Below, in pieces: positions 25,883 through 35,570 of a stretch of 64,000 nt of DNA (its first letter is position 1; each line of letters begins with the position of its first letter). Below the pieces are notes generated by a model. It had not been told where the DNA came from. It searched no databases and was given only the letters and a program-made list of their open reading frames with translations. The translations under genes and the position numbers were made by a program. The stretch is from CAVSQX01 sp963730225 (lineage in GTDB: Bacteria > Planctomycetota > Phycisphaerae > Tepidisphaerales > Tepidisphaeraceae): assembly GCA_963730225.1 (NCBI GenBank), contig CAVSQX010000004.1:1364001-1428000 (forward strand), in the 5' to 3' direction.

Positions 25883-27589
25883 TTATCTCAGCGGGGGCTG
25901 CTTAATAAGGGTCCCTATTGATGCGGTCAATGCAACTGGGCTGGCACTCCCGTCAAGAGGTGCCGTATACGTCAGGGACGCCGCACCGTCACCCTCTTCA
26001 TATTGAAAATCACTGGTTGCCCATGTGACAGAATTGGGAGTCGGCATCACGTCGCCAAACTGGTCGATCGCTGTCGCAGCAAACACGTATGTACTTAGTT
26101 GATCAAGCGTGCTCCACGGCATCTCGACGTCAGATGGCAAGATGTATAAACCGCTTACGGTTTGTTGAACCGTAACCGTCACTTCGCTCGCAATACTCTG
26201 GCTGGAGGTCAATCCGCCTGCATCGATGGCGGTAACGTTGAACTGGTAGGTACCAGCCTTCGAGAAAGTCACGACTGCGTTTTTTGCACTGTTGTCGTCG
26301 TTATCGCTAAACGTCACCAGGGCGGGATAAGATCCGATTTGAGTCCACTCGTATGAAAGATTAGATTCGCCGCCGTCATCTGCGGCTAGCACGGAGAGGC
26401 TAGTTGTCGTGCCGGTCACAACATTAGGCGACGCCGATGCAGAGACAACAATGGTGGGCGGGCTGTTGTTACCCTCACCTAAGCCGCTGGTCAGCGTGAC
26501 GGTCGCAGGCGCTGCTCCAAATCCGTCACCGCTCGCATAAATTGTTGCGCCTGTCCCGGAAGCCGGAGCGACGTAAAGACCGCTCGCCGCGCCAATACTT
26601 CCATCCCCGGTATTTCGCCAGATGATCGCATAATCTCCTGCCGTCGCTGCTCCGAACTGATCAAGCCAAACGCCGCTAAATTGTTTGGTCTCCCCATAGC
26701 CCACAGTCGTTGCTTCTGGAGTTATCGCCAAGCCGCTTACAATGGGGTTTGCAACAACTGTTACTGTAGTGGATGCGCTGCTGTTTGTGTCCCACGCGGT
26801 CAGAGAAAACACATATGTCCCTACCTTGGAAAGAGTAACATATTCCGTGAGTAGGAATTCATTAAGGCTTTGATCGTATGGCCGGCTGTTACTGGGATCA
26901 TCGACAAACGTGACATTATTGACTGGAACAAACCAATGTACATGAAGCGTATCCGCCAACGGGTCGCTGTCGCCATCGGAAATCGTCGCGGTCAGGGCGA
27001 CCTGGGTTCCGTTGGAGTATAGCGGTGAGGCTACTAGCGATACGATCGTCAGATCGCCATCCCCACCCCTTGTCCCCCCCTGTCCCAACGTGATATCTAT
27101 CTGCCCGCTCAGCGCGCCGATTGTTGCGGTCACAATATCGGAAGCACCCACGGTTGGGGCGGTATAAGTACCAGTAGCACTGGAATTTCCAGTGATTGCT
27201 CCAGCGCCTGCGCAGGACCAAGTAGTATCCCCATACCCGAAGTTCGGGATATCGTAACCGAACTGATCTATAGCGGTCGCAGTGAAATTTTGTGTGGTGG
27301 GTTGATCCGCCGTGCTCAGAGGCAGCACAATATTGCCCGGCGCGGCGGAATACTGCCCAGAAGTCACAGGGTAGCCACCCGGGACAATCACTATACTTGT
27401 CGCCGTCTGCTCCACATCGACGGTGACACTGCTCGTCGCGGATGCCAACCCACCCGAATCAATCGCGAGTACATTGAGGATGTAAGTTCCCGCTTCTGAG
27501 AAGCGCGCCGTTATGTCCTTCGCCGAATTGTCCGCGTTATCTGACAACACCACTGGCGCTGATGTTTTCGGGCGCACCATTGCTTGCAA
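25883..27589 (-). CDS. Rhs fragment: Ig-like repeat stalk
   Basis: Repeated pairs of about 190 residues: a PKD-like half (FSEAGTYILNVLAIDSGGL, FSKAGTYQFNVTAIDAGGL) and an Ig-2-like half (FTATAIDQFGYDIPNF, FAATAIDQFGDVMPTP). The similarity between units shows internal duplication, and such repeats are also prone to slippage and misassembly. Confidence 0.7.
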   Translation of the reverse strand: MQAMVRPKTSAPVVLSDNADNSAKDITARFSEAGTYILNVLAIDSGGLASATSSVTVDVEQTATSIVIVPGGYPVTSGQYSAAPGNIVLPLSTADQPTTQNFTATAIDQFGYDIPNFGYGDTTWSCAGAGAITGNSSATGTYTAPTVGASDIVTATIGALSGQIDITLGQGGTRGGDGDLTIVSLVASPLYSNGTQVALTATISDGDSDPLADTLHVHWFVPVNNVTFVDDPSNSRPYDQSLNEFLLTEYVTLSKVGTYVFSLTAWDTNSSASTTVTVVANPIVSGLAITPEATTVGYGETKQFSGVWLDQFGAATAGDYAIIWRNTGDGSIGAASGLYVAPASGTGATIYASGDGFGAAPATVTLTSGLGEGNNSPPTIVVSASASPNVVTGTTTSLSVLAADDGGESNLSYEWTQIGSYPALVTFSDNDDNSAKNAVVTFSKAGTYQFNVTAIDAGGLTSSQSIASEVTVTVQQTVSGLYILPSDVEMPWSTLDQLSTYVFAATAIDQFGDVMPTPNSVTWATSDFQYEEGDGAASLTYTAPLDGSASPVALTASIGTLIKQPPLR

Positions 27590-28412
27590 CGACGCCTGGG
27601 TCCGCCCACCAATAGTACGTCAGATTCGATTCTCCGCCATCGTCTGCCCCGAGAACGCTCAGCGAGGTGCTCGTTCCGGTTACCGGATTCGGCGAAGCGA
27701 TGGGGGGCGAGGGAATAGTCGGTGGCTGGTTAGTCGAAATGGGGTCTGTTATAAAATCAACTCCGACCGAGGTTTGCCCCGTCACGGGTGCCGGAATTGT
27801 ATAATAGTCAGGCGCTGTTGGCGCTTCTTGTTCCCAACCGGTCGGGACAGTCTCATAGACATGGTAGGTGGCCGTGGATGACGGGACGCCAGTGATAATG
27901 TAATTGCCGTTCTGATCTGTGACTCCGCTAGGCTCATCGTCATTAAACCGTCCATCATCATTAAGGTCGACAAAAACTGTTCGACCGGCAATTCCAATTG
28001 GATCGCCTGAACCAACTATTGGAAGGTTCGCTGGCAGCTTCGCGCGGAAGACGACGAAATGTCCATCGGTGGGTGGATCACTGTCACCCGAAGAGCCACT
28101 CGTCGTCCAAATGCCATATGCCAATGGGCTAATTTCAGGGATGGTCTTGCCATTCTGGAAGGTTGCCCCGCTACTGGGGTGAGCCCAGGCCCCAGTCGCA
28201 TCTGCGGTTTGAACCCAGCTGGATACCGTAAGTGGATCCGGAACTGCGGCGGTACTCTTGTCGCCATTGATTGCGCCACCGATGTAATAAGTCCAGTCGG
28301 TCGCATTCGTAAACATGATCGCTGAGGAACCGATGTCAAAATCCCCCATGACGTAGTTCTGAACGGGTAATGAATCCCAACCAATTATATAAATGTAATC
28401 ATCGGTGGGCAT
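27537..28412 (-). CDS. Rhs fragment: unknown module and SdrD-like B domain
   Basis: An N-terminal module (VMGDFDIGSSAIMFTNATDW) of unclear family precedes a calcium-binding SdrD-like B repeat (TVFVDLNDDGRFNDDEPSGV, DQNGNYIITGV). A further PKD-like unit begins at the end. Frame breaks near 28,400 and 27,560. Confidence 0.65.
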   Translation of the reverse strand: MPTDDYIYIIGWDSLPVQNYVMGDFDIGSSAIMFTNATDWTYYIGGAINGDKSTAAVPDPLTVSSWVQTADATGAWAHPSSGATFQNGKTIPEISPLAYGIWTTSGSSGDSDPPTDGHFVVFRAKLPANLPIVGSGDPIGIAGRTVFVDLNDDGRFNDDEPSGVTDQNGNYIITGVPSSTATYHVYETVPTGWEQEAPTAPDYYTIPAPVTGQTSVGVDFITDPISTNQPPTIPSPPIASPNPVTGTSTSLSVLGADDGGESNLTYYWWADPGVVASNGAPENISASGVVR

Positions 28413-29335
28413 ACGGAAGTTATAGGTTTCCGCGTGCGCAATGCGTATACCCCATCGCTGTCCACATCCACAAGTTCGTTTCTGCCAATGTAGGTCAGCG
28501 AGGTGCCATCAGACGTTCCGTAGAAGAGGCCATAGTGATCGTCCGCGTCCACATGGGCCGTGATGGCGACACCACCACCATCTTCCGTCACTCGCCCTTC
28601 GATCTGACCCGCTGGAGCCAAAACGTCGACGGTTCTAGAGGCTTGTCCGTTCTGCGCATCGACATCGCTCACACTAAATATGACCCCATTACTGGAGGCC
28701 TGGCTAAGGCCTGTGAACATGACCATGCGCAGCGCGGCCTGGTAGTCCGCAGCGGAGGCATTTCCCGAAAGCGTCAGTGTACCCGTCGAATTGTCCCACT
28801 CCGCAGATATGCCGTCTGGAGCATTTCGAGATAAACCTAGGGTGTAGGGTCCGTCGTCGTCGTTCGCAACAGCTACGGTTGCGCTTGCAATGGAGAACCC
28901 AGCCGTGTCCGTGACATCGACGTTCGGATCAACGACGATTGCCGATGCTCCGGCCACGTAGGAGAGCGGGGTCGGTGTTGTGTTCACAATGACGCCGGCG
29001 GAGGAGGCTTGAACGTTTACGAGCACGCTGTCTGATAGCACAACATTGGTCGGCCCCGATCCATCCAAGTCGACCGACGCAACGATTTCTTGATCGGCGG
29101 TGGTAGGAGTAACCCTTATCCCTTCAAGGTAGAATGTCTGGATTAGAGAGGTATCGTTTATCCCAAGATCGGAGAGCTTGTAAGCGACACCCGGTTGCAA
29201 ATAATCCGATTCGCCGCGTTGCTCGGTGGCCCGTTGTCCAAATGCGAAGCAGGCCCGCTCCCGGCGTTGTAGCGGTATTTTGAGCTGGGTCGGAGCCGGC
29301 GTAGCTGAACACCACGGTGGCATCGCTGAGGTCAA
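28385..29335 (-). CDS. Rhs fragment: cadherin-like module
   Basis: Contains VIVDPNVDVTDTAGFSIASA and DYQAALRMVMFTGLSQ, followed by FSVSDVDAQNGQASRTV. This is the pattern of a repeat found in large bacterial surface proteins (cadherin-like). Frame breaks near 29,220 and 28,400. Confidence 0.65.
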   Translation of the reverse strand: MTSAMPPWCSATPAPTQLKIPLQRRERACFAFGQRATEQRGESDYLQPGVAYKLSDLGINDTSLIQTFYLEGIRVTPTTADQEIVASVDLDGSGPTNVVLSDSVLVNVQASSAGVIVNTTPTPLSYVAGASAIVVDPNVDVTDTAGFSIASATVAVANDDDGPYTLGLSRNAPDGISAEWDNSTGTLTLSGNASAADYQAALRMVMFTGLSQASSNGVIFSVSDVDAQNGQASRTVDVLAPAGQIEGRVTEDGGGVAITAHVDADDHYGLFYGTSDGTSLTYIGRNELVDVDSDGVYALRTRKPITSVCPPMITFI

Positions 29336-29858
29336 CGCCGCTGAATTGGCTCATATCCAGCAGCATTGGCGTGAACGGCGTTCCCGTGGAAATGTACGAC
29401 AAGTAGCCAGCCGTGCCATTTCCGGAATCCGCATCATTGATCGGGATGTTCTTGGCTTCTGTGTCTTCTAATTGATCTTCGACGGAATTGTTGTCGGGAG
29501 GCCCAAAGCCATCATTATTATCCGAATCAACGTCGAGATTGACTTGCGGCGAGAAATGGTTACCGAAGTTTGCGGTGGCGACCTGACCTCGTGCGACGGT
29601 GATCGTATAAGTGTGGCTCGTAGGATACGTCTCAGTCCAGCCGTTGCGATTCTCCTCTTGTACGACGTACGTACCGGGCGGAACATTCAGAACATAGTTG
29701 CCATATTGGTCAGTCGTAGCGGGGTAAGAGGTTTCGCCGGAATCCAAGACCCCGTTACCGTTTGAATCAATGAATGCGGTAATTTGCCAGCCAGCAATTC
29801 CTGGCTCCGAGTAGGTAAAGCGTCCCACCGCCGCTGAAGACGCTTTGAAGAGGTGCAC
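29124..29858 (-). CDS. Rhs fragment: SdrD-like B domain
   Basis: A clear SdrD-type B repeat (AGWQITAFIDSNGNGVLDSG, TDQYGNYVLNVPPGTYVVQE), a beta sandwich with calcium-binding aspartates used as a stalk. Frame breaks near 29,820 and 29,220. Confidence 0.7.
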   Translation of the reverse strand: MHLFKASSAAVGRFTYSEPGIAGWQITAFIDSNGNGVLDSGETSYPATTDQYGNYVLNVPPGTYVVQEENRNGWTETYPTSHTYTITVARGQVATANFGNHFSPQVNLDVDSDNNDGFGPPDNNSVEDQLEDTEAKNIPINDADSGNGTAGYLSYISTGTPFTPMLLDMSQFSGVDLSDATVVFSYAGSDPAQNTATTPGAGLLRIWTTGHRATRRIGLFATGCRLQALRSWDKRYLSNPDILP

Positions 29859-30135
29859 TGGTCGTGAAGAGCGCGGCCGCCGGATCTATCGCTCGAAGTG
29901 GGACTAGATTTGCCTGCGATCCTGCGCGAAAGGCCCGAAGGTTGATTCCGGCCTCACGCATGTTGCTTGCCAAAGTGGAATACGTACTCATCGACGTGTT
30001 TGGCAAATTCGGATATCCATCTGAAAGAAAGATGACATTCGTTTGGTTTTCAGGCGATGCCATTTCCTGTGCAACGGAATCAGCCTCCTGCAATGCGTCA
30101 GAATAATTGGTTCCATCGCCGACGCCTTCGCGCAA
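29767..30135 (-). CDS. Rhs fragment: C-terminal half of VWA domain
   Basis: Reads GDGTNYSDALQEADSVAQEM then NVIFLSDGYPN, the later metal-site loop of a von Willebrand A domain (threonine or serine, then D in SDG). It is in the same frame as the 30,211-30,657 fragment, but two compensating frameshifts (near 30,225 and 30,140) interrupt the join. Confidence 0.65.
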   Translation of the reverse strand: MREGVGDGTNYSDALQEADSVAQEMASPENQTNVIFLSDGYPNLPNTSMSTYSTLASNMREAGINLRAFRAGSQANLVPLRAIDPAAALFTTSAPLQSVFSGGGTLYLLGARNCWLANYRIH

Positions 30136-30210
30136 TTCGGATTTGGCTCAGAATCGAGTCGACCGCGGCTCCCGGGTGTGCGTCCAACTGCACGCCGGCC
30201 GTACTTGGAT

Positions 30211-30657
30211 TCATGTCAAACTTATGGCTGTTCCAGCAAAAATGACAACGGCGACGTTCATTTGCGAATACCCGTTGCTGGCCAAATAGTCATCTAGACC
30301 GGTAAACGCCTGAATTTCGCCATCAAGGATTGTATTGGAATGGCCATCGTCGTTGATATCGCCAGCAGAGCCCCCGGTGAAAGCACTCAAAGTGCTGCTT
30401 GACACATTAATGACAAAAACCGTATCCGACGTGCCTTCAATCAAACTACCATCGCGAATGCCATTGGCGTTAAGATCATCCCATTTAAATCCTTCAATGG
30501 TGCCGGGCTGCTGACTGCCGTCTTCGACCGTGACATAAACACTATTCTGAAGCATGTAGCCGGCCACACTGCCGGGTCCATCTGGATCAACTTCAACAGA
30601 AATGAGCCGCGACGGGTCGTCAGTAGTAACTGCCACACCCTGCATGTAAAGAATCAC
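30211..30657 (-). CDS. Rhs fragment: N-terminal half of VWA domain
   Basis: Contains GFKWDDLNANGIRD (an SdrD-like end) and VFVINVSSSTLSAFTGG, the first VWA metal-site loop. The usual D-x-S-x-S reads N-V-S-S-S here, so metal binding may be lost. Between 30,658 and 30,981 the minus strand still reads rhs-type protein (for example QTAEDSENTLQYGLPDGS), but in changing frames. Confidence 0.6.
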   Translation of the reverse strand: MILYMQGVAVTTDDPSRLISVEVDPDGPGSVAGYMLQNSVYVTVEDGSQQPGTIEGFKWDDLNANGIRDGSLIEGTSDTVFVINVSSSTLSAFTGGSAGDINDDGHSNTILDGEIQAFTGLDDYLASNGYSQMNVAVVIFAGTAISLT

Positions 30658-30981
30658 TTCCGCTGATGTGGAACTAAGGCCGAGTTGGGCGCGGTATAGA
30701 CACCCGGAGCAAGATAATTATTGGGATCTGACGTGCTGTCGGTGCGCCAAAGCTTAATGTCGGCACCGTAGGAAATATCAAAAAATGCAGTCGCTAAATC
30801 GCTGGCGGGAAGCTGACCCAAAATCGTCATTGGCGAAGCTGAGAATCGCCGGTATAAAGAATCTTGCCGGGTAGGGACGGATCGCTTTCGATTTTGAGCT
30901 CTTCGAAGCTCCCATCGGGAAGTCCGTATTGGAGCGTATTCTCGCTGTCTTCCGCTGTCTGCACTCCGACAACGGTGAGCT

Positions 30982-31947
30982 TCACGGAATCAGTCTCGGG
31001 ACTGGGGGCCGAACCGCCCGGCGGTGTGCTAGGTTGGAAGATTGCAGTGATCGGCGAATCATTGTCCGCGTGACTGAGATCAACCCCTCAATCTTTAGGT
31101 TGATTGTTGTTGGAGCGGTGACAGGATCGGACGCTACACCGCTTTTCACCGAGATGTATTGTCCGGCCGAAGTTTCTTCCCAAAGCTCAAGGGTGCTGGG
31201 GAAATCCAGTGTCCATGTGCCGTCCGCGCCGCTCAGTGTGAGCGTTGCGTCAAGCAGATCCGGATCGGATGCATCAATACGATCACCCGCGATGGCATCA
31301 GGGAAATTGTCGGGTAGCGGCTGACCATCGGCATCCTCATTTCCCTCATCAAAGTTCTCGTTTAGTCGGATGTAACCGCCGATGGTGTCTTTCGTCGGAT
31401 CGGGCAGACCGGCAACACTAAGGGTAACTGCAGGCAAAGTCGCAACCTGGTCCTGGATAATATACCTCGCGATTTCGACATCACCGATTGCATCGTGACC
31501 AATGATATCGACGCGATCGTCGGCAAGCGGAACGATCGCATCCGGAACAAGAAGAGGATCAAGCGGAAGTGTAAGAACACCCTGCGTGCCGATAGCTGTA
31601 TCAACTTGGCCGTTGGCGCAAAGACAGCCATGATCCGCTCGGCGCACTCGCCCGACCAGCAATATGCTGCCATCGGATGCAATCGCCGCTCCGGAAAGCA
31701 TAACGAGGTTCGGAATTGAGACAGACTCCGAACCGGCAGAGCCAAAACTGGTATCGGTATCGCCGCTGCTCTCATCAAATCCGGCGACTACAAAATTGTT
31801 GCCGTTTGTACCCGCGACCACAATGTCACCGCTCGGTTGCAGAGCAACGTACGACGCGAAGAATGTAAATCCTGTAGCAGCGCCGCCGGATCCAAAAGTT
31901 GGGATGGCATTGCCATTTTGGTCGTATTCAAAGAGGGAGATCCCCAT
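30982..31947 (-). CDS. Rhs fragment: delta-60 repeats and linker
   Basis: Continues the delta-60 beta-propeller (FASYVALQPSGDIVVAGTNG, DGSILLVGRV). It then has a domain with FDEGNEDADGQPLPDNFPDA that is common in planctomycete surface proteins but unnamed to me. Frame breaks near 31,940 and 30,980. Confidence 0.7.
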   Translation of the reverse strand: MGISLFEYDQNGNAIPTFGSGGAATGFTFFASYVALQPSGDIVVAGTNGNNFVVAGFDESSGDTDTSFGSAGSESVSIPNLVMLSGAAIASDGSILLVGRVRRADHGCLCANGQVDTAIGTQGVLTLPLDPLLVPDAIVPLADDRVDIIGHDAIGDVEIARYIIQDQVATLPAVTLSVAGLPDPTKDTIGGYIRLNENFDEGNEDADGQPLPDNFPDAIAGDRIDASDPDLLDATLTLSGADGTWTLDFPSTLELWEETSAGQYISVKSGVASDPVTAPTTINLKIEGLISVTRTMIRRSLQSSNLAHRRAVRPPVPRLIP

Positions 31948-34900
31948 GCGGACTCTCCGACTGCCAAAATATCCCCACCCGGAAGCATTTCAATACCCAC
32001 CACCGTATAACCGGAAGGCAGAGCAACCTGTCCTTGCGACCCGGTAGGCCCAAAGCTAGTATCGAGAGTCCCACTCGGTGTCAGACGTAGAATCACACCC
32101 TGTTCGAATCCGTTCCCAGCTAAAATGATGTTGTCATCTGCTTGAGAATCCGTCGTAGGCTGAAGCAACATTCCAGCCGTTGATAAAAACGTTAGCCCGG
32201 ATGGCGTAATGGAGGTCTGTCCACTGCCATTATCGAATGCAGGGTCGGGTGTCCCATTCGGCAGGAGTCGCAAAATGGCAAAACTGCGAGCGGAGCTGAC
32301 GCCGGTGACAACGATCTTTCCATTGGCTTGAACCGCCGCATATTGCCCAAAGTCTGTGCCGTCACCACCAAAGTCAGCAGTGGCCATCCCATCTACGCCG
32401 AAGCCGCTGGTGTCCAAATTGCCCAAGGAATCCACGCGAATCGCCGAAAGCAGATAGTTCTCCCCGCCGGTGACTATCAGGTCGCCATCGCTCTGAACTG
32501 CTCCGCCGCCGGGATTACCGGACAAGGTGCCAAGCGTGGTGATGATGGAAACCCCAGTTCCATTGCCAAATGTCGTATCCCGGGCAATCTGGCTCGGATA
32601 TGTGTTGCCGAGGGTGTCGGTCGCTGTCGCGGTAATTTCGTAGCCCGAGGAGCTATAGGCGAAGACGTGCGTCGCCGAGCTTGCGGTGCCGCTGAGTGTT
32701 GTTGAACTGCTGCCGTCGCCCCAATCGATCGACCAGGACTGCGTGGCGTCGTTTGGTAAGGTGGCAGGGAACTGCGAGGAGAGGCTCAGCGTGTATGGCG
32801 TACCGGCGACTATTTGGCTGCCACCCGTGATTGAGAACGTTGGCACGGACGGAGTAATCGTAACGGTGGCTGTTGCAATCACCAATGCGCCGGCCAAGTC
32901 GGTCACCATCACGGCTACTGTGTCAGAGCCGACCGAAAGGCCGGCATCAATCGAATTGAGAGTTACGCTATTGCCGACCGCGGTGGGATTGAACGTAACG
33001 CCGTCATAATCAAAATCCCAGACGTACGTGAGGCCGTGGGTTCCATCGGCGCCGGTGGCGCTTGCGGTGAGCTTCGTGTCGCCGTTTACATCTACGGCGT
33101 AGGGCCCCCCAGCTGATGCCGTCGGAGGCGGATCCTGTAGTAGAACGCTGCTGTTGTCGCCAACCTGATTGGCGGTGACCAGGTCCATCTTGCCGTCGGC
33201 GTTGACGTCACCGGCGGTTACCCCCGAAACATCCGTGCCGCTGGTCACAGTCTCATAAGGTGTTGCAAAACCGAGCCAACCGCCATTTGATGAGCCCTTG
33301 TTAAGCAGAATGCTGAACGTGTTGTTGTCGCCATTGGCCGAGATGAGGTCGGTTTTTCCATCGCCATTCATGTCCGCCGCGATAAGCGTATTGGAAACCC
33401 CAGAAAGGCCCGTGTAGTGCTGGGAATACTGAAGCGCACCGGTTCCATTCCCGAGATAAACATCAATTTCATGTGGGTCGCTGTCAATCCAGCCGGTTCG
33501 TGTGGCAACGTCTAACTTGCCGTCGCCATTAAAGTCTCCGACGGCGACAGCCGCGATTCCGGCCGGCCCAGCGTTCTGCGTGATTATGGGAGCGCTCAAA
33601 CCCTGCCAAACTCCGTTCACGGTGCCGTTATTCAGCATGACCCCAAGATCACCACTGCTCCAGCTCGTGCAGACCAAGTCAACCTTTCCATCGTTGTTGA
33701 AATCGCCAGCCGCGAGGTTCGCACCCCCGCCGGGATCTGTGAAGGATTGGGCTGAGCCGAAGGTTCCATCGCCATTGTTGAGCAGCACCTGGACTGTACT
33801 TGAGCCCCACAATGCCACAGCCAGATCCAGCTTTCCATCGCCATTGAAATCGGCTGCTACAATGGTTGTAGCCATACCTGCGATCGGGTAAGTCGCTTGA
33901 TCTAGGAAGGTTCCGTTTGTCCAATCGGAAAATACGGTGATCGCATTCTCACCGACGTCAAGAATTGCGACATCCTTCTTTCCGTCACCGTCAAAGTCAC
34001 CGACCGCTAGCGCTCGGGAGCCGTCCCCGGCGGGTATTTTGACCGCGTCATCAAAGATCCCACCGCCCTGACCCAAAAGAACACTAACGTACCCGGGCGT
34101 ATCGTTGACGCCTGAGCCGTTATCGTTATTGTCGGCGGTCACAATGTCGGGAACGCCATCACCGTTAACGTCAGCGATAGCGATTTGCTCCGGATTACCC
34201 GTAACATTTGTGTTTTGCTGCGTTGGAGTGTCCGTGACCAGGTAATCCTTGGGTGCCTCAAATGTCCCGTCCCCGTAGCCCAAATCGAGCGACAAATCAT
34301 TGCTGGCAGAGTCGGCAACCAAAAGATCTGGGTTACCGTCAGCATTGATGTCAGCCACCACCACCGCGACCGGTCCAGCCCCGGTAGCAAAGGCTGTCGA
34401 TGGCTGGAATGTGCCGTCGCCATTATTCAGAAAGACACTGACGCCACCTGACGAATCGGTACCCGCGCTGCCGCTATAGCCGGCGTTGGTGACAATAAGG
34501 TCTGGATAGCCGTCGCCGTTCACATCCGCTATCGCGACGTTTCCCGGGCCCCTGCCCGCGTAGTAAGTTTGTTCCGGTCCAAACCCACCGCTGCCATTTC
34601 CGAGAAATACATTCACGCTGCTAACGACGGTTCCATCACCGTCGACGATGACTAGATCCGGGTTACCGTCTCCATTTAGGTCAGCCGCAGCGACCGTGTA
34701 GGCGGTTCCAATCTCGCCATTGGAAAAATACGTCGTCGGATAGACAAAGGTATCGAAGCGGAACGTTCCATCCCCATTACCCAGGGCAACCATTGCTACG
34801 CCGCTGGTCGGATTTCCAATCGCCAGGTCCGGGATTCCGTCCCCATTGAAGTCTGCGACGGCCAGGCTCGAAGCTTCGCACCAGAACACGTTTGTGATCT

Positions 34901-35570
34901 CGGACTGCCACCGGGACTGAAAAGTGCCATTACCGTTTCCCAGAAAGACGCTAAGGATCGGAGAGTTCGTCGCCGCAGGGCCATCGTTGGCGACCGCGAT
35001 ATCGAGCTTGCCATCGCGGTTAAAATCTCCTACAGCAACATAGTCGGGATTTTCGGTTAGTGAATAATCTCGGGTTGTCACGCCATTGACAACCGGGGCC
35101 GCGAAAGTGCCATCCCCTTTGCCTAAAAGAATGCTTATTGAATGACTGCTGGCATTGGCGGTGACAATATCGATGTGTCCATCACCGTTGAAATCGCCCA
35201 GAGCAGCCCAGACCGGGTCGGTTCCAACCGAATAGAGTGTCGGCGAACCAAAGGTTCCGTTTCCTCTGCCAAGGCTCACGCTAATGGCGTTTGAGCCGGG
35301 CAAGACCGAAATTGCATCGGATTTTCCATCTCCATTAACGTCGGCCGTCAACACGCAGCTGGGAGACGTTCCGGTGCTGTAGCTCGAATTCAATTGAAAT
35401 GGAATGGGTGTCGTCGCGAGATACACCCTTGCTTCCAATGCTTCATTGATCCAAGGCCGGCTCAAAGATTTGACGACGTGCTTACGAAGATACGAGCGCA
35501 ACCAACCCGATAAAATGTGCATGTAATGTACCCCGATCAAAAGGCAGGCAATCCGTCCGCGCACAGCCAC
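31788..35570 (-). CDS. Rhs fragment: N-terminus, FG-GAP repeats, PKD and propeller
   Basis: A 1,260-residue fragment; ATG 35,522 (MHILSGWLRSYLRK) is an alternative start that gives a basic leader. INEALEARVYLA resembles the LEPRxLLSA motif at the N-terminus of secreted planctomycete giants. About fourteen FG-GAP/VCBS repeats follow (ADVNGDGKSDAISV, GDFNGDGHIDIVTAN), likely forming calcium-bound propellers. PKD-like units come next (SAGGPYAVDVNGDTK, SIDWGDGSSSTTLSG), then delta-60 repeats (AAVQANGKIVVTG). No strong ribosome site is visible for either start. Confidence 0.8.
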   Translation of the reverse strand: MAVRGRIACLLIGVHYMHILSGWLRSYLRKHVVKSLSRPWINEALEARVYLATTPIPFQLNSSYSTGTSPSCVLTADVNGDGKSDAISVLPGSNAISVSLGRGNGTFGSPTLYSVGTDPVWAALGDFNGDGHIDIVTANASSHSISILLGKGDGTFAAPVVNGVTTRDYSLTENPDYVAVGDFNRDGKLDIAVANDGPAATNSPILSVFLGNGNGTFQSRWQSEITNVFWCEASSLAVADFNGDGIPDLAIGNPTSGVAMVALGNGDGTFRFDTFVYPTTYFSNGEIGTAYTVAAADLNGDGNPDLVIVDGDGTVVSSVNVFLGNGSGGFGPEQTYYAGRGPGNVAIADVNGDGYPDLIVTNAGYSGSAGTDSSGGVSVFLNNGDGTFQPSTAFATGAGPVAVVVADINADGNPDLLVADSASNDLSLDLGYGDGTFEAPKDYLVTDTPTQQNTNVTGNPEQIAIADVNGDGVPDIVTADNNDNGSGVNDTPGYVSVLLGQGGGIFDDAVKIPAGDGSRALAVGDFDGDGKKDVAILDVGENAITVFSDWTNGTFLDQATYPIAGMATTIVAADFNGDGKLDLAVALWGSSTVQVLLNNGDGTFGSAQSFTDPGGGANLAAGDFNNDGKVDLVCTSWSSGDLGVMLNNGTVNGVWQGLSAPIITQNAGPAGIAAVAVGDFNGDGKLDVATRTGWIDSDPHEIDVYLGNGTGALQYSQHYTGLSGVSNTLIAADMNGDGKTDLISANGDNNTFSILLNKGSSNGGWLGFATPYETVTSGTDVSGVTAGDVNADGKMDLVTANQVGDNSSVLLQDPPPTASAGGPYAVDVNGDTKLTASATGADGTHGLTYVWDFDYDGVTFNPTAVGNSVTLNSIDAGLSVGSDTVAVMVTDLAGALVIATATVTITPSVPTFSITGGSQIVAGTPYTLSLSSQFPATLPNDATQSWSIDWGDGSSSTTLSGTASSATHVFAYSSSGYEITATATDTLGNTYPSQIARDTTFGNGTGVSIITTLGTLSGNPGGGAVQSDGDLIVTGGENYLLSAIRVDSLGNLDTSGFGVDGMATADFGGDGTDFGQYAAVQANGKIVVTGVSSARSFAILRLLPNGTPDPAFDNGSGQTSITPSGLTFLSTAGMLLQPTTDSQADDNIILAGNGFEQGVILRLTPSGTLDTSFGPTGSQGQVALPSGYTVVGIEMLPGGDILAVGESAWGSPSLNTTKMAMPSQLLDPAALLQDLHSSRRTLLCNRAVTLWSRVQTATIL

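Larger units (their letters stand above)
16457..35522 (-). pseudogene. Giant YD-repeat/Rhs protein gene, fragmented
   Basis: About 19 kb (some 6,300 codons) reads as one gene broken by about 15 frameshifts (near 31,940, 30,980, 30,840, 30,690, 30,225, 30,140, 29,820, 29,220, 28,400, 27,560, 25,890, 24,105, 23,060, 21,510 and 21,050) and one in-frame TGA at 18,560-18,562. Module order: N-terminal EALEARVYLA motif, FG-GAP repeats, PKD, delta-60 propeller, a calcium-type linker, VWA, SdrD-like, Ig-like and FN3 modules, Rhs N-terminal domain, YD-repeat core, tip 3. Such proteins are secreted or surface toxins/adhesins. The breaks may be decay or assembly errors; the fragments are listed separately. 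ATG 35,522 or 35,570 may be the start. Confidence 0.75.

Noticed and set aside
25883..35570. CRISPR-like periodicity in the long minus-strand region
   Set aside because: The repeats are protein-domain repeats (FG-GAP, Ig-like) with diverged DNA and no short identical repeats with spacers. I saw no cas genes anywhere in the window.
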